Assembly (NCBI GenBank): GCA_020726505.1
Contig: JAHLEZ010000004.1
Span: forward strand, 310,001-374,000
Direction: 5' to 3'
Origin: Leptodontidium sp. MPI-SDFR-AT-0119
Lineage: Eukaryota; Ascomycota; Leotiomycetes; Helotiales; Leptodontidiaceae
Length of the DNA: 64,000 nt
Shown: positions 54,606-64,000 of the stretch, one piece after another
How positions within the stretch are numbered: the first letter of the stretch is position 1
Layout: each line of letters begins with the position of its first letter
Position numbers and translations under genes: made by a program
The notes under the pieces: generated by a model
The model's database searches: none
What the model was told of the DNA's origin: nothing
Seen by the model: the letters and a program-made list of their open reading frames with translations, nothing else

Positions 54606-55885
54606 GGGGAAATAGTTGGTGCCAAGAGTTCTAGTAGCTTCTCTTAGTGCAAGGGGTGCGACAAGGGGTCCCTACTAATGAATAAAGGATGCTTCCACGC
54701 TGCTTTTACATACTGAATTCCTACTACAACACCAAGTTCTCGATCATCACTTATATATCATGGATTCCGCATTTAATATACCTATTCCTAAACAAGGCAA
54801 ACGAGAGCTCTCTCGCGACGACAGACTACGTATTCAAACACTCTTCTTTGATGCCAGCTATATACGCTCTCAAATTTGCCTCCAAACAGGCTATACTTAC
54901 AAAGAAGTTTGTTACGCAATCAAGTACCGTCTTACCCCTCAAAAGCGCAAGTGTGGAAGGAAAATCAGGCTTAATACTCCTCAAAGAAAGAAGCTAATTT
55001 AATGGGCAACGGCTTCTCGGGAGAATAGAGAGACCCCGTGGATCCAGATTCCTAGTATCCTCGGGTTTGATTGCGAAGAGTATGCTATACGTACAGCATT
55101 TAAGAAGGAAGGCTTTAGACGATACGTTGAGAGGAAGAAACCTAAGCTTTCTGAGGAGAATAAGAGACAACGACTTGCGTGGGCGGAAGAGCATATTAAC
55201 TAGACAGAGGAGTAGTGGGATAGTATCCTTTGGAGTGATAAGACATGGGCGCAACCTAGTAAACACACTCAGACGTAGGTTACACGCAAAATTGGGCTAG
55301 AAGAAGTATATCATAAGGATTGCGTCGCAGCCCGGGTCCAAAGAAAGATTGGATGGATGTTTTGGGGCTTAATATCAGGGAGATATAGGAGGCATAAAGG
55401 CTTGTTTTGGGAGAAGGATTGGGAGACAATTAATAAGGGTAGGTACTCTGGGATTATTATACCTTTAGTAGATGACATCCTACGGCAATACCCAGATCTC
55501 CGATTTCAACAAGACAATGCTAAAGGACACGCCTCTGCCTTTACAAAGTCTGTCTTCGTAGCCGCAGGAATAGTACTTATTGAGTGGCCTCCAGCTTCCC
55601 CTGATTTGAGTCCAATAGAGACAGTTTGGGATGATATGAAGGATTATATTTAAGAGCATTACCCTGAGGTCTATAGCTCTTATAAACGACTAAGAGAAGT
55701 GGTACAAGAGGCATGGGAATCAATTACATACGAGAGGATTAGGGAGTTGATTCATGATCCAAAGATAGGCATGAAAGCTAGATGTCAAGCTGTGATAGAC
55801 GCCCAAGGCGGGCATACAAAATTCTAAGAGATTTGGATAAAGCAGCACTGCCAAGCATCCCCCTTGCATTGACAACTATTACCCC
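54606..55885 (+). mobile_element. Tc1/mariner-type element, degenerate, ~1.28 kb
   Basis: Ends matched as short inverted repeats: GGGGAAATAGTTG at 54606-54618 and CAACTATTACCCC at 55873-55885 (12 of 13 complementary). It encloses a single transposase relic. A TA target duplication was not clear at these ends, so the true termini may be a few bases away. Confidence 0.6.
54760..55827 (+). pseudogene. Tc1/mariner DDE transposase relic
   Basis: One continuous frame from ATG to the terminal TAA with five premature stops: TAA 55000, TAG 55201, TAG 55213, TAG 55276, TAA 55651. No frameshifts. The N-terminus has a helix-turn-helix (SRDDRLRIQTLFFDASY). The catalytic triad region is LWSDKTW (first Asp), RFQQDNAKGHAS (second Asp) and PPASPDLSPIETVWDDMK (Asp/Glu). 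Each stop can be explained by a single C-to-T or G-to-A transition (CAA, CAG or TGG codons), the signature expected of RIP. Inactive. Confidence 0.85.
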
Positions 55886-55921
55886 GGCGACGAAGTAATT
55901 GTTTGATTAATAATCCCCACT

Positions 55922-56238
55922 CCCCCCCGTTCCCTCCCCCGGGTTTGAATGTTAAATATGAAGAAAACTGGGCCGCGTGTGGGTAGTTTCTAGGGGTGTC
56001 TATCCAATAACTAGACTGTTTTTGAGCCTTAGCCAGGGTTTTGAAGCTCTCTCGAACCTTCTACAGCCACCCTTGCTTTTACAACAGGCCAATTTTTGGC
56101 TCGTGCTTCGAGATAGACAAGGACCTCTGGCCACTCACACTTTGAATATCAAGTCTCTGGCCCGCAAAAGTTGACATTTAACATTCAAGCCAGGGGGGGG
56201 AAAAGTAACATTTAACATTATTCCCAAGCGGGGGGGGA
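55922..56238. repeat. MITE-like inverted-repeat unit
   Basis: Left arm (55922-55974) and right arm (56158-56238) share inverted blocks: poly-C with GGGTTTGAATGTTAAAT on the left, and ATTTAACATTCAAGCC with poly-G on the right, plus ACTGGGCC against GGCCCGC. The interior has no gene. Arms diverge and contain G/C homopolymers, so the exact ends are uncertain. Confidence 0.5.
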
Positions 56239-56661
56239 ATAAATCTGTGGCTGTTAAAGGTGTGGCTGTGCGTACCTTGCCGGAAAATTCCGACATCCTC
56301 CGATTAAGTTAGGGCAAAAACGACTGTTCACTTCCAGCTTTTACTTCTTCTCTCTTGGCCGCTCGACAGCAGCGATCGAAATCGACTTCAGTCCACACTC
56401 TCTGTTTGATTTGTTTGTACTATAGTTCTAAGACAAGACTAGAACTATTATGTTAGCTGAACATGATGACTTGCATTAGTTTACTAGCGTTTGATTTGGT
56501 GAGGTCAATTTTATGCCTAAAATAAAATTAATTCTCTTAGCGGTTAGCTCCCATATCTTAGGCAGCCACTCAAATCCATGAGCCTTCTCAACTCATCATA
56601 GCCAATCCTGATTACATCCCCAGATCCGAACACAACATTCTATCTAAGCACGAATTAGAAC
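56239..56661. other. intergenic
   Basis: Promoter-side flank of the F-box gene; no other feature recognised. Confidence 0.45.
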
Positions 56662-58162
56662 ATGTTGGACTTGAGCTCTCTACCGGTTGAGTTGCATCGT
56701 AGAATAGCAGAGTCTGTCTGCCATACGGATCTCAAGGCGCTGCGCCTGGTCAACAAGCAATTCGCAGCCGTCGCTGCCTGGCCGCTCTTCAAGACTCTTC
56801 ACTTCTCAGGCCCAGCGTCTCTAAGGAGTCTACCGAGCGAGGATGATAACCCGCAGAGGAACAATGTGGAATAGGGGAGGCTGCATGAGACAATTGAAGC
56901 AGCCCTTGGACTGGCCCGCTACGCGAAAACGTTGCACTTCAATCCGGCTTACTACCGCGAAGGTATGTACACTTTTACGGAATGGGATATTGTTACTTAC
57001 ACTGCACACGCAGGATTCTGGCAAGAATACCGGGCCTACCTAGAGTCGCAAATTGACGAGCCTGTTTATGAAGTGGATTGGGAGGACGAAGGTTTCGAAG
57101 ACTCTGATGAGGCAGAAGACTTTAACGCTAGATACGAGAGGGCGTTGGAGAGGATCCAGGAAAGACGCAACTCTCGCCCTGCTAGGGAAGCCTCGCTCAT
57201 TGAAGAAGGAGAAAGGTTCTTCCGTCGGAAGATGGAGGAGCAGGTTTCCAATGCTGGGAGAATCCCGAGCGCACTCAAGTCCTTATTTGAAGCGATGACT
57301 GCGTTGGAAAAGGTCGAGATTGAGCCGTGGGAGTTTCGGGATTTCAAGGAGCTCGAGTTCGACAGGTAGGAGTATCAGAGGCAGGGAAATGGTGTGCGCT
57401 AACTCACCAACTAGCTCGGCTGCGGACACACGGCGTGGAGACTCTTTCTCTACTGCCGTGATGACCGAATCGTTGGCAGAATCGATGCAATCCGCTGGCC
57501 AGCATGTCAAGTCGCTGCACTTGACTGGACTAGACCCCGAGTCCTTGAATGTTACATCCGCTACCCGCCACCTGTTTTCGAACCTGAAGCACCTTAAACT
57601 GAACATTTATTATGTAGAGTTCATGCTGGAAAGCGCACCAGTGTCGTCAACATTCGCAAACCTCTTCGAGTGCTGTCGACGAACACTGCAGCGCTTGGAG
57701 ATCATGGGAGGAGGCAAATGGCCGCAGCTACCTTCAAGAGGCGAGCACTATCTCCTAAAGATTGTCTCCGATGAGCAAGACGCGAAGGTGCCCGTCTTCC
57801 CCGAGCTGCGGTTTTTGGGACTGGGATCCCTGATTCTGAACACGACCTCTCTCATTTCCTTTATCGCGCGCCAGCCCCAGCTTCAGTCACTATCGTTCAA
57901 CCATATATACCTGGCAACCTCCAATATCGGTTGGCCTGCTCTGGTATCTTCATTTCCGGATTCGGTACAACACTGGCGAGCAGGTGGGCAGCTCGGCCAC
58001 GAGCCTTACCCGGGTTTTGTGCCTCCAGTTGCGTATAACTGGATCAAAAAGTGGTATCCATTGGCCGAAGGGCTCCCGGAAGAATGTGGATGGAAAGCCC
58101 AGCCAACGTCAGATCACAGGTGGATAGATTTCTACTGCCTTTCATACCCAAACCTTTCGTAG
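56662..58162 (+). pseudogene. F-box protein gene with one premature TAG
   Basis: Two exons, 56662-57365 and 57415-58162 (phase 2 join), would encode 483 aa. The N-terminus is a clear F-box (LSSLPVELHRRIAESVCHTDLKALRLVNKQF with WPLFKTLHF). An acidic middle (YEVDWEDEGFEDSDEAED) and a leucine-rich C-terminal half (LRFLGLGSLILNTTSLIS) follow. A single in-frame TAG at 56872-56874 interrupts it after NNVE. No intron removes the stop, and both sides are otherwise open for hundreds of codons. A one-base change (TGG or CAG to TAG) accounts for it. It could be a fresh pseudogene, a sequencing error or an edited codon. Confidence 0.75.
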
Positions 58163-58268
58163 CAATTGTGACGATCGACTCACATGTTGCAGTGCCAATG
58201 AGATTCAGGGGCTCTGATTATGGTTGACTAGGACCACTTTGGGTGGAGTTTCGGAGGCGATTCGCATA

Positions 58269-58734
58269 ACGTCCCTCCCTACGTGCCGAGAAACCCTGCG
58301 TGCCGAGAAAAACATGAGGTACTTTGACTTTACGCATTCTTAACTCCACACTAGCTTATGAGTCTACAAAAGTAAAGGATCAATGGCATTACATGGCTAC
58401 TCACCAGCAATTTGACACCTTCCAAAGAACATTTTTTATTCGCATCGTCGTCCTTTCGCCTGATTTAAGAGAAGCCTCCGTTTAGGCATTAGTACGAGTC
58501 CTCTGCCACAGCTATACTGGTGAGCTCTTATTATCCTTTACACGTCTTAAAAGTTCTTTTCTGAGCCTCAGATCCAAATTTTTTGGTCCGAGACCTTTAT
58601 ACAGTAAGCTTTGTGGCTGCTGTAGCGCGCAAACAAGTCGCAGGGCCGCCACGCGGCTCGGTACTTCTGATCAACAGAACTACCGATTCTCGGCTAGCAG
58701 GGACTGACCCCGCACCTCTCGCAAAGCTTTGGTA
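58269..58734 (+). repeat. left ~466-nt terminal inverted repeat
   Basis: Matches the reverse complement of 63068-63523 along its length with scattered differences and small indels. Landmarks: CGTGCCGAGAAACCCTGCGT at the tip, CACACTAGCTTATGAGTCTA, GCATCGTCGTCC (partner GCATCGTCGCC), CTTTGTGGCTGCTGT and an inner end GCAAAGCTTTGGTA. Confidence 0.85.
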
Positions 58735-58866
58735 AGTTATTCTAGAAACAAATAGCAATTATCAACTCCTATAAGATCACACGCTCCCTTAGAAGCCTCT
58801 ATAATATAGATGAAAAGAAAAGGAAATATTATATTGAGATTTTTGTATAATGTTCTCTGACGTGTA

Positions 58867-61800
58867 CTAATTCCGTTTGATAAGTTTAGGCCCTTCTTTA
58901 ATCTGAAGAAATGAAATTCTCCCTGATGAATGTCCTAAAACAACAGTTCTATCCCGAACGGCTTCACAAGTAGGGCGGTAATCGGTAGGTAACCAGAGAA
59001 CATTCATATTGTCATCTACTAGCCAATTGTGTTGTACGTGTAGGGTTGGTAGCAGCTTGCCGTTACTTAAGAAATCGATAGAAGTAACTAAGTCCGAGTG
59101 GCTCCTGAGCCTCTGAAGCGCCGCTCCTGTTATAGGGTCCCAGAGCCGCGCCGTTTGATCATTAGAGCCCGAGATAACCTGCTTGCCGTCAGGTGAGAAA
59201 GTGACAGAAGAGACTAAGCCTGAGTGCCCTTTAAGTGTCTGGAGAGCCGCCCCTGTAGTCGCGTCTCAGAGCCGTACTGTTTTATCATAAGAGCCAGAAA
59301 CGATCTGCTTGCCGTCAGGTGAGAAAGCAACAGAAGAGACTAAGCCTGAGTGCCCTTCAAGGTTCTGGAGTACTGCTCCTGTTATAGCGTCCCAGAGCCG
59401 CACCGTCTGATCGTGAGAGCCCGAGGAGATCTGCTTCCCGTCAGGTGAGAAAGCGACAGAACTAACCGAGTCCGAGTGGCCCTCGAGCGTCTGGAGCGCC
59501 GCTCCTGTTATAGCGTCCCTGAGCTGTATTGTCTTATCGTAAGAGCCGGAGATGATCTGCTTCCCGTCAGGTGAGAAGGCGACAGAACGGACCGATTCCG
59601 AGTGCCCCTCAAGCGTCTGAAGCGCCGATCCTGTAGTCGCGTCCCAGAGACGCACCGTCGTATCATGAGAGCCCGAGGCGATCTGCTTGCCGTCCGGTGA
59701 AAAAGTGACAGAAGAGACCCAGCGCGAGTGCCCTTCAAGCGTCTGGAGCGCCGATCCTGTTATCGCGTCCCAGAGCCGTACCGTCTTATCATGAGAGCCC
59801 GAGGCGATCTGCTTCCCGTCAGGTGAGAAGGCGACAGAACGGACTGAGTCCGCGTGCCCTTCAAGCGTTTGGAGCGCTGCTCCTGTTATCGCGTCCCAAA
59901 GCCGCACTGTTTTATCATAAGAGCTAGAGGCGACCCGCTTGCCATTAAGTGAGAAAGCGATAGAAGAAACCGAGTCCGAGTGGCCCATGAGCGTCTGGAG
60001 CACTGCTCCTGTAGTCGTGTCCCAAAGCCGCACTATCTGATCGTGAGAGCCCGAGGCGATCTGCTTGCCGTCCAGTGAAAAAGTGACAGAAGAGACCCAG
60101 CGCGAGTGCCCTTCAAGCGTCTGGAGCGCCGATCCTGTTATCGCGTCCCAGAGCCGTACCGTCTTATCGTGAGAGGCCGAGACGATCTGCTTGCCGTCAG
60201 GTGAGAAGGCGACAGAACTAACCGAGCCCGAGTGACCCTCGAGTGTCTGCAGCGCCGAATCCCAATCTGCTCGTACTCTTGATTGCCTTCGAATCTAAGG
60301 AGGGACACATTGTTTGAACTCTCTTCGAATGATGGTCATCTCCGGTACGAAAACGAGAGCTGAGTAATAAAGCTGTAAAGGTGCCTGTTCAATTACTGAT
60401 CGGTTAGATAAAGCGAACCGCTTTGTATCATGAATGAACGCTCGTAAATTAGGACTTCTATCAGTCTTTATACTGATTAACTAACGCTTCTTGGGTAGAT
60501 TTTAAAGAAAGCTTACTAGAATAAGTGCCTCTAAAGAGAGTATTGTGAGAATCCCTTCTGAAGCCTTGCCTATCTAGCCAAGGACCTCAAGCCAGTGAAG
60601 GAGATGCGCTCGGAGGAACTGATGGACTTGGTCCTCGTCGCAAAGCTGAGTATTACTCTTCTGGAGGTGCTGAATCCAGTAAAGGCATGCGTATTGGACC
60701 TCTGAGGGAAGATATTCCTCAAGGCGATTCTTTTCAATCTGAGAGGCTGGATAACCTGGAGCTTGTAATTGGCAAATGTCCTTCTTTAATGTCTCGGACA
60801 TCAGCTGTATGGAGCTAGCAGCTAACGTCTGATGTGCTTGCTTCTCGTTTACCCCAAAATTCCCCACATCGATCATTATTAAGGAGGAAATCGCGAAACG
60901 AAGGATGGTGTAAGCGAATCGGGTGAGCTGGGTCGCTAGGAATGTCAAGGATAGCATAAAGATCCTCAAGTGTTTGATCGACGTCCTCTTTTGGAAGATG
61001 CAATAGTTTGCTTAATGAAAGAGTAGAAAGGGGTGAGAGCAAACTTACGATACTTCCAAGAATGTGTTTTAGCATTTTACATAGCTCTTCCTTTTCTGCA
61101 TCCATATAGTCCGCAGAGATAGAGTGTCCGAGGACAGCTACATATATCTCGTTAAGGCGCTTCTCTGGTGCTGTCGCAGCGCCGCTGCTGCCCCTGAGAA
61201 TTGAATCCAGTCTCTTCTGTGCGAATAGTCTTCCTTCACAGATGAATCGACCTGCCGTAGCCGCCCAGATGAAGAGACCACTAGCACATTGAACTAGCTG
61301 TCTCAGAACATCCTTACCCGGCCAGCCATCTCCAAGACTCCACTCCTGACCGATTATCCCCAGGGTATATTCAAGGAAAAGGGAGATATCATGGTTAACA
61401 ATAGTTGGTGGTACATTATGAAGTATAAAGTCCTGGTGTTCCGCTTGTGGGATGCGGTACATGACGTGTCGAATGGGAATCTCAGGCCTGCTCGTTAGAA
61501 AGACTCGAAGTCGTACGGTCGTCAAGGATCGAGCTTCGGCTAGGAACTGCAGAATTGTCTGAATGTGGCCTTCGTTGTCACACTTATCAAGGGCATCAAC
61601 AATAAGTAGATAGGAAGACGGAGAAAAGTGCCTGTCCAACCTCGATAATGGACCGAGGACGAGCTGGCGCCACTGGTCGCGGAGAGACTGGTTTGTAACA
61701 TCTTCCTGCTCTATAATAGCATCCAGAACTAGACGTTGAATTTGTGGCACATTGCGCGCAAGCTGCACAGCAAGGCTTGTAAAGAATCTGCCAGCATGGC

Positions 61801-62887
61801 CCACATCTCCACCGCCTCTAGAGAAGAAGAAGCTAGCTCTAAAGCGCTTTTGTTCAAAGTATCGGCGGGCGATGGTCCGAGCAACCGTCGATTTCCCGGT
61901 GCCAGCTAAGCCGCTCAGCCAGAAGATACACCGCTCATCTGTGCTATCCACCCAGTCGTATATTTCCTTGAGAAGGTCAACTCTAGTATTCGGGAGGCAG
62001 GAGGACGAGTCTTGCTTTGCATATGAATTGAATGGTGCATCAACCGCGTACGGTAGGCGATGGAGTACATCCGAATCGAGTCCTGGCTTGCGGATTAGCA
62101 CCAGCGTTAAAAAGGGGGGCTCAGCCTTAATCAGTATAGTCTATTCACCATTTGAATGCACATTAATCACCTCTCGAAGTCGTTTGAACGCGTGTTCTTT
62201 CCCTTCGCCGTAAAGAAGTGGCATATAGACATCGAAAATGCCGAGCAGCGAATATGCCTGGTCTTCTTTCCGAGTAGTTTCACGTTGTTCTGCCTAAGAC
62301 ATTCGCTCCGCGACGCTGAATTCAGAGAGTGGAACTCCTTGAAGTGCTTTGTTAGGAATCCTTGTTATCTCGTTGATAATAGTTTCTAAAGATGCTTTGT
62401 TGCCTAGTTGCTCCCAGTCTTTAGAGAAGAATTCAACTGATTTCGGGGCAAGGAGCTCTTGAAGGGTCCAGCCTCGTGTAAACCATTCGCTGTCCCGGAA
62501 AGCAGATTCCTAAGTACACTCGGTAGCCGTATCACTTGCTTTCCGCTTCCGTATCGAAACATCCGACAAATAGACATAGCATCTGGCCGCTTTCTGGTAC
62601 CAGCGAAACATCGAGTTGATAGCCTCTGCGAGCTCAGTGCTGTTCGACTTATCGATACAGCAGGTATCCACCCAAAAGTATTGCAAGCCGTCGCGCTTCG
62701 CTTGTTCTCCGCAGAACTGTATCTTGCCATAACCAGCCATCTTCTTGCAGTTGCCATTCTTCAGATCTGTTAAAGCAACCTCCTCCGATCCCCATCTGTG
62801 CGAAAGAATAGCATACTTGGGTATATCGCTCTCAAAGAACTCAGTCAGGCAGAAATCGCTCCCGTTATTGTACTGTAGCAGACGCAT
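58867..62887 (-). pseudogene. HET-NACHT-WD40 (HNWD-type, NLR-like) gene, decayed
   Basis: Fungal NLR-like protein of the heterokaryon-incompatibility class. Order: HET domain from the ATG at 62887 (YAILSHRWGSEEVAL, FWVDTCCIDKSNS, later RGWTLQELLAP); a NACHT ATPase with P-loop GLAGTGKST and Walker B LLIVDALDK; then a WD40 array (repeats of about 42 aa) ending at a TAG at 58867. In-frame stops lie at 62510-62512, 62294-62296 and 60574-60576 (TAG) and 59266-59268 (TGA). The first two and the last sit at tryptophan positions by family logic. A +1 shift lies in the CCCC at 60852-60855, after FW in DRCGEFW. An intron is likely at about 60487-60515. Not functional as read. Confidence 0.85.
59099..60260 (-). 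repeat. 126-nt WD40 repeat array, nine full copies plus a degenerate one
   Basis: Units of 126 nt (42 codons) repeat head to tail with highly similar core FSPDGKQIxSGS(H/Y)D and RLWDAITGAALQTLEG. Differences concentrate at a few codons, for example HSRWVSS versus HSDSVSS versus HADSVRS. This mosaic is typical of HNWD arrays that exchange repeats and vary in number. Confidence 0.9.
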
Positions 62888-63067
62888 GATTCAACTAGGT
62901 TCGAGGATCGTCAAGAGGAGGGTTCTCGGCAGTAGTTGAGCCGTCGAGTTTGCATAGATGCGAAGGGTGAAGACTTCATGTCAGGTTAAAGCTGGCGCAC
63001 TCAGCTGGGTGGTAGCTGAGGGCGGCAGCCTTGCCTGTTGATTATATAAGCGGAGTCACGACGAAGC

Positions 63068-63523
63068 TACCAAAGCTTTGCGGGAGGCGCGGGGCGTCCC
63101 TAGCCGAAAATCGTCGAATCCGTCGATCAGAAGTACCGACCCGCATGGCGGCCCTGCAACTGTTTGCGCGCCACAGCAGCCACAAAGCTTATTAGGGTCT
63201 CGGACCAAAAGAAAATCGATCTGAAGCTCAGATAAGATCTTTTAAGGTATGTAAAGGATAATAAGAGACATCCGGTATAACTGTGGCAGAGAACTCGAAC
63301 TAAAGCCTAAATAAAGGCTTCTCATAAATCATGTGAAAAGGCGACGATGCGAATCAAAAATTTTCTTCGAAAGGGGTCAAACTGCTAATAAATAGCTATG
63401 TAATGCTACTGATCTTTTATTTTTATAGACTCATAAGCTAGTGTGGAGTTTGAGATATTTAAAGTTAAAGTACCCATGGCTTTTCTCGGCACGCAGGGTT
63501 TCTCGGCACGCAGGGAGGGACGT
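63068..63523 (-). repeat. right ~456-nt terminal inverted repeat
   Basis: Reverse complement partner of 58269-58734; outer tip GGGAGGGACGT followed by TA. Diverged from the left copy by point changes and indels, so the insertion is not very recent. Confidence 0.85.
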
Positions 63524-63525
63524 TA

Positions 63526-64000
63526 TATAAGGGGGTCCTCCCTCAAACTTGAATTTTGTCTCTTTTTTGTTTCCTTTGCTTTAAATCTATTAGTTACTTG
63601 AATAGCTACCGCCTACATACTCCCATATACCTTTAGCAACGCTCTCTTGTGCTAGCGTCGTTATAGTTTTAAGTGTCAAGTTAACTACCCTTCCTGTAAC
63701 AAACTAGCTCGCTTTTACATATAAATCAATAAGTTTTTTTTTAAAAAAAAAAAAATTTCAGGAAATAAAATATATTAATACAGTCTCTTTAATAAAGACT
63801 AAACGACAACAAATTTTTCAATCGGGGAGTATCTTTTTGCAAACCGAGCTACAAAAGCATGCTCCCAGAGACCTGAAATGATAGTAACGAGTGAATGACA
63901 AAGGTCTATGCCATATTCAAGGCAAAGACTCGCAAATCAAAACAAAACAAACAAGAACTTATCTTACAATCCAGTCGCTCAAGTACATAGACTGAAGGAA
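63526..64000. other. flank outside the NLR element
   Basis: AT-rich with a long A run (about 63739-63757). No gene recognised before the window ends. Confidence 0.45.

Larger units (their letters stand above)
58269..63523 (-). mobile_element. 5.25-kb long-TIR unit carrying an NLR-type gene, TA-flanked
   Basis: Ends read ACGTCCCTCCC on the left and GGGAGGGACGT on the right, each next to TA (58267-58268 and 63524-63525), as expected of a TA target duplication. Long imperfect inverted repeats (58269-58734 and 63068-63523) include internal direct repeats CGTGCCGAGAAA. The only gene is the HET-NACHT-WD40 gene at 58867-62887. No transposase is encoded, so it would need one in trans. Confidence 0.8.

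Noticed and set aside
59508..59738. Second-frame open reading frame in the WD40 array
   Set aside because: Shadow frame created by the 126-nt in-phase repeat.
1..64000. CRISPR array, bacterial operons, Shine-Dalgarno sites, riboswitches
   Set aside because: Spliceosomal introns and fungal gene families throughout; no regularly spaced repeats other than the WD40 coding array and the 18-nt repeat.

Overview
The window comes from a filamentous ascomycete (Pezizomycotina; probably Leotiomycetes, though I cannot prove the class). The reasons are 45-80 nt GT-AG introns, Zn2Cys6 regulators, an HNWD-type HET-NACHT-WD40 gene, F-box/LRR-like genes and elements whose stop codons look RIP-like. I derived exon joins by hand from reading-frame continuity, splice consensus and family sequence logic. 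None were checked by computation or RNA data.

Layout. From 0.9 to 21.8 kb is mostly housekeeping or single-copy fungal genes: a Zn2Cys6 factor, a GNAT acetyltransferase, an APC amino-acid permease, a broken hypothetical gene, a J-domain protein, a Cys-rich single-pass surface protein, an F-box-like protein, a small putatively N-myristoylated protein and a TMEM16/Ist2-type protein. At 22.5-25.0 kb sits a complete MULE-type DNA transposon with identical 49-bp terminal inverted repeats (TIRs), an 8-bp target duplication and an apparently intact FAR1/MULE/SWIM transposase. A secreted cupin follows at 26 kb.

From 27.8 to 54.5 kb is a dense, partly divergently arranged cluster: a Zn2Cys6 regulator, two SnoaL-like proteins, two FAD monooxygenases (phenol-hydroxylase type and salicylate-hydroxylase type), acetoacetyl-CoA synthetase, two cytochrome P450s, an unassigned 7-TM protein, a short-chain dehydrogenase, a DUF3237 protein, a VOC-fold dioxygenase-like protein, a truncated fumarylacetoacetate hydrolase, a CmcJ/NvfI-family oxidase and an aldo-keto reductase. 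No PKS, NRPS or terpene synthase is present. The enzymes suggest hydroxylation of an aromatic substrate, extradiol ring cleavage, hydrolysis to acetoacetate and its activation to acetoacetyl-CoA. This catabolic reading is inference. Two promoters in the cluster share the decamer CGGACCCCGG next to GGCCCGG/CCGGGCC.

From 54.5 kb to the end the window is element-rich: a Tc1/mariner relic with five premature stops, a small MITE-like inverted-repeat unit, an F-box gene with one premature TAG, and a 5.25-kb unit bounded by ~460-bp inverted repeats and flanked by TA. That unit contains one gene, a decayed HET-NACHT-WD40 (NLR-like, HNWD-type) gene with nine near-identical 126-nt WD repeats. An NLR carried as the only cargo of a TIR element is the most unusual object here. 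The cluster of premature stops at tryptophan codons may reflect RIP or, less likely, mRNA editing.
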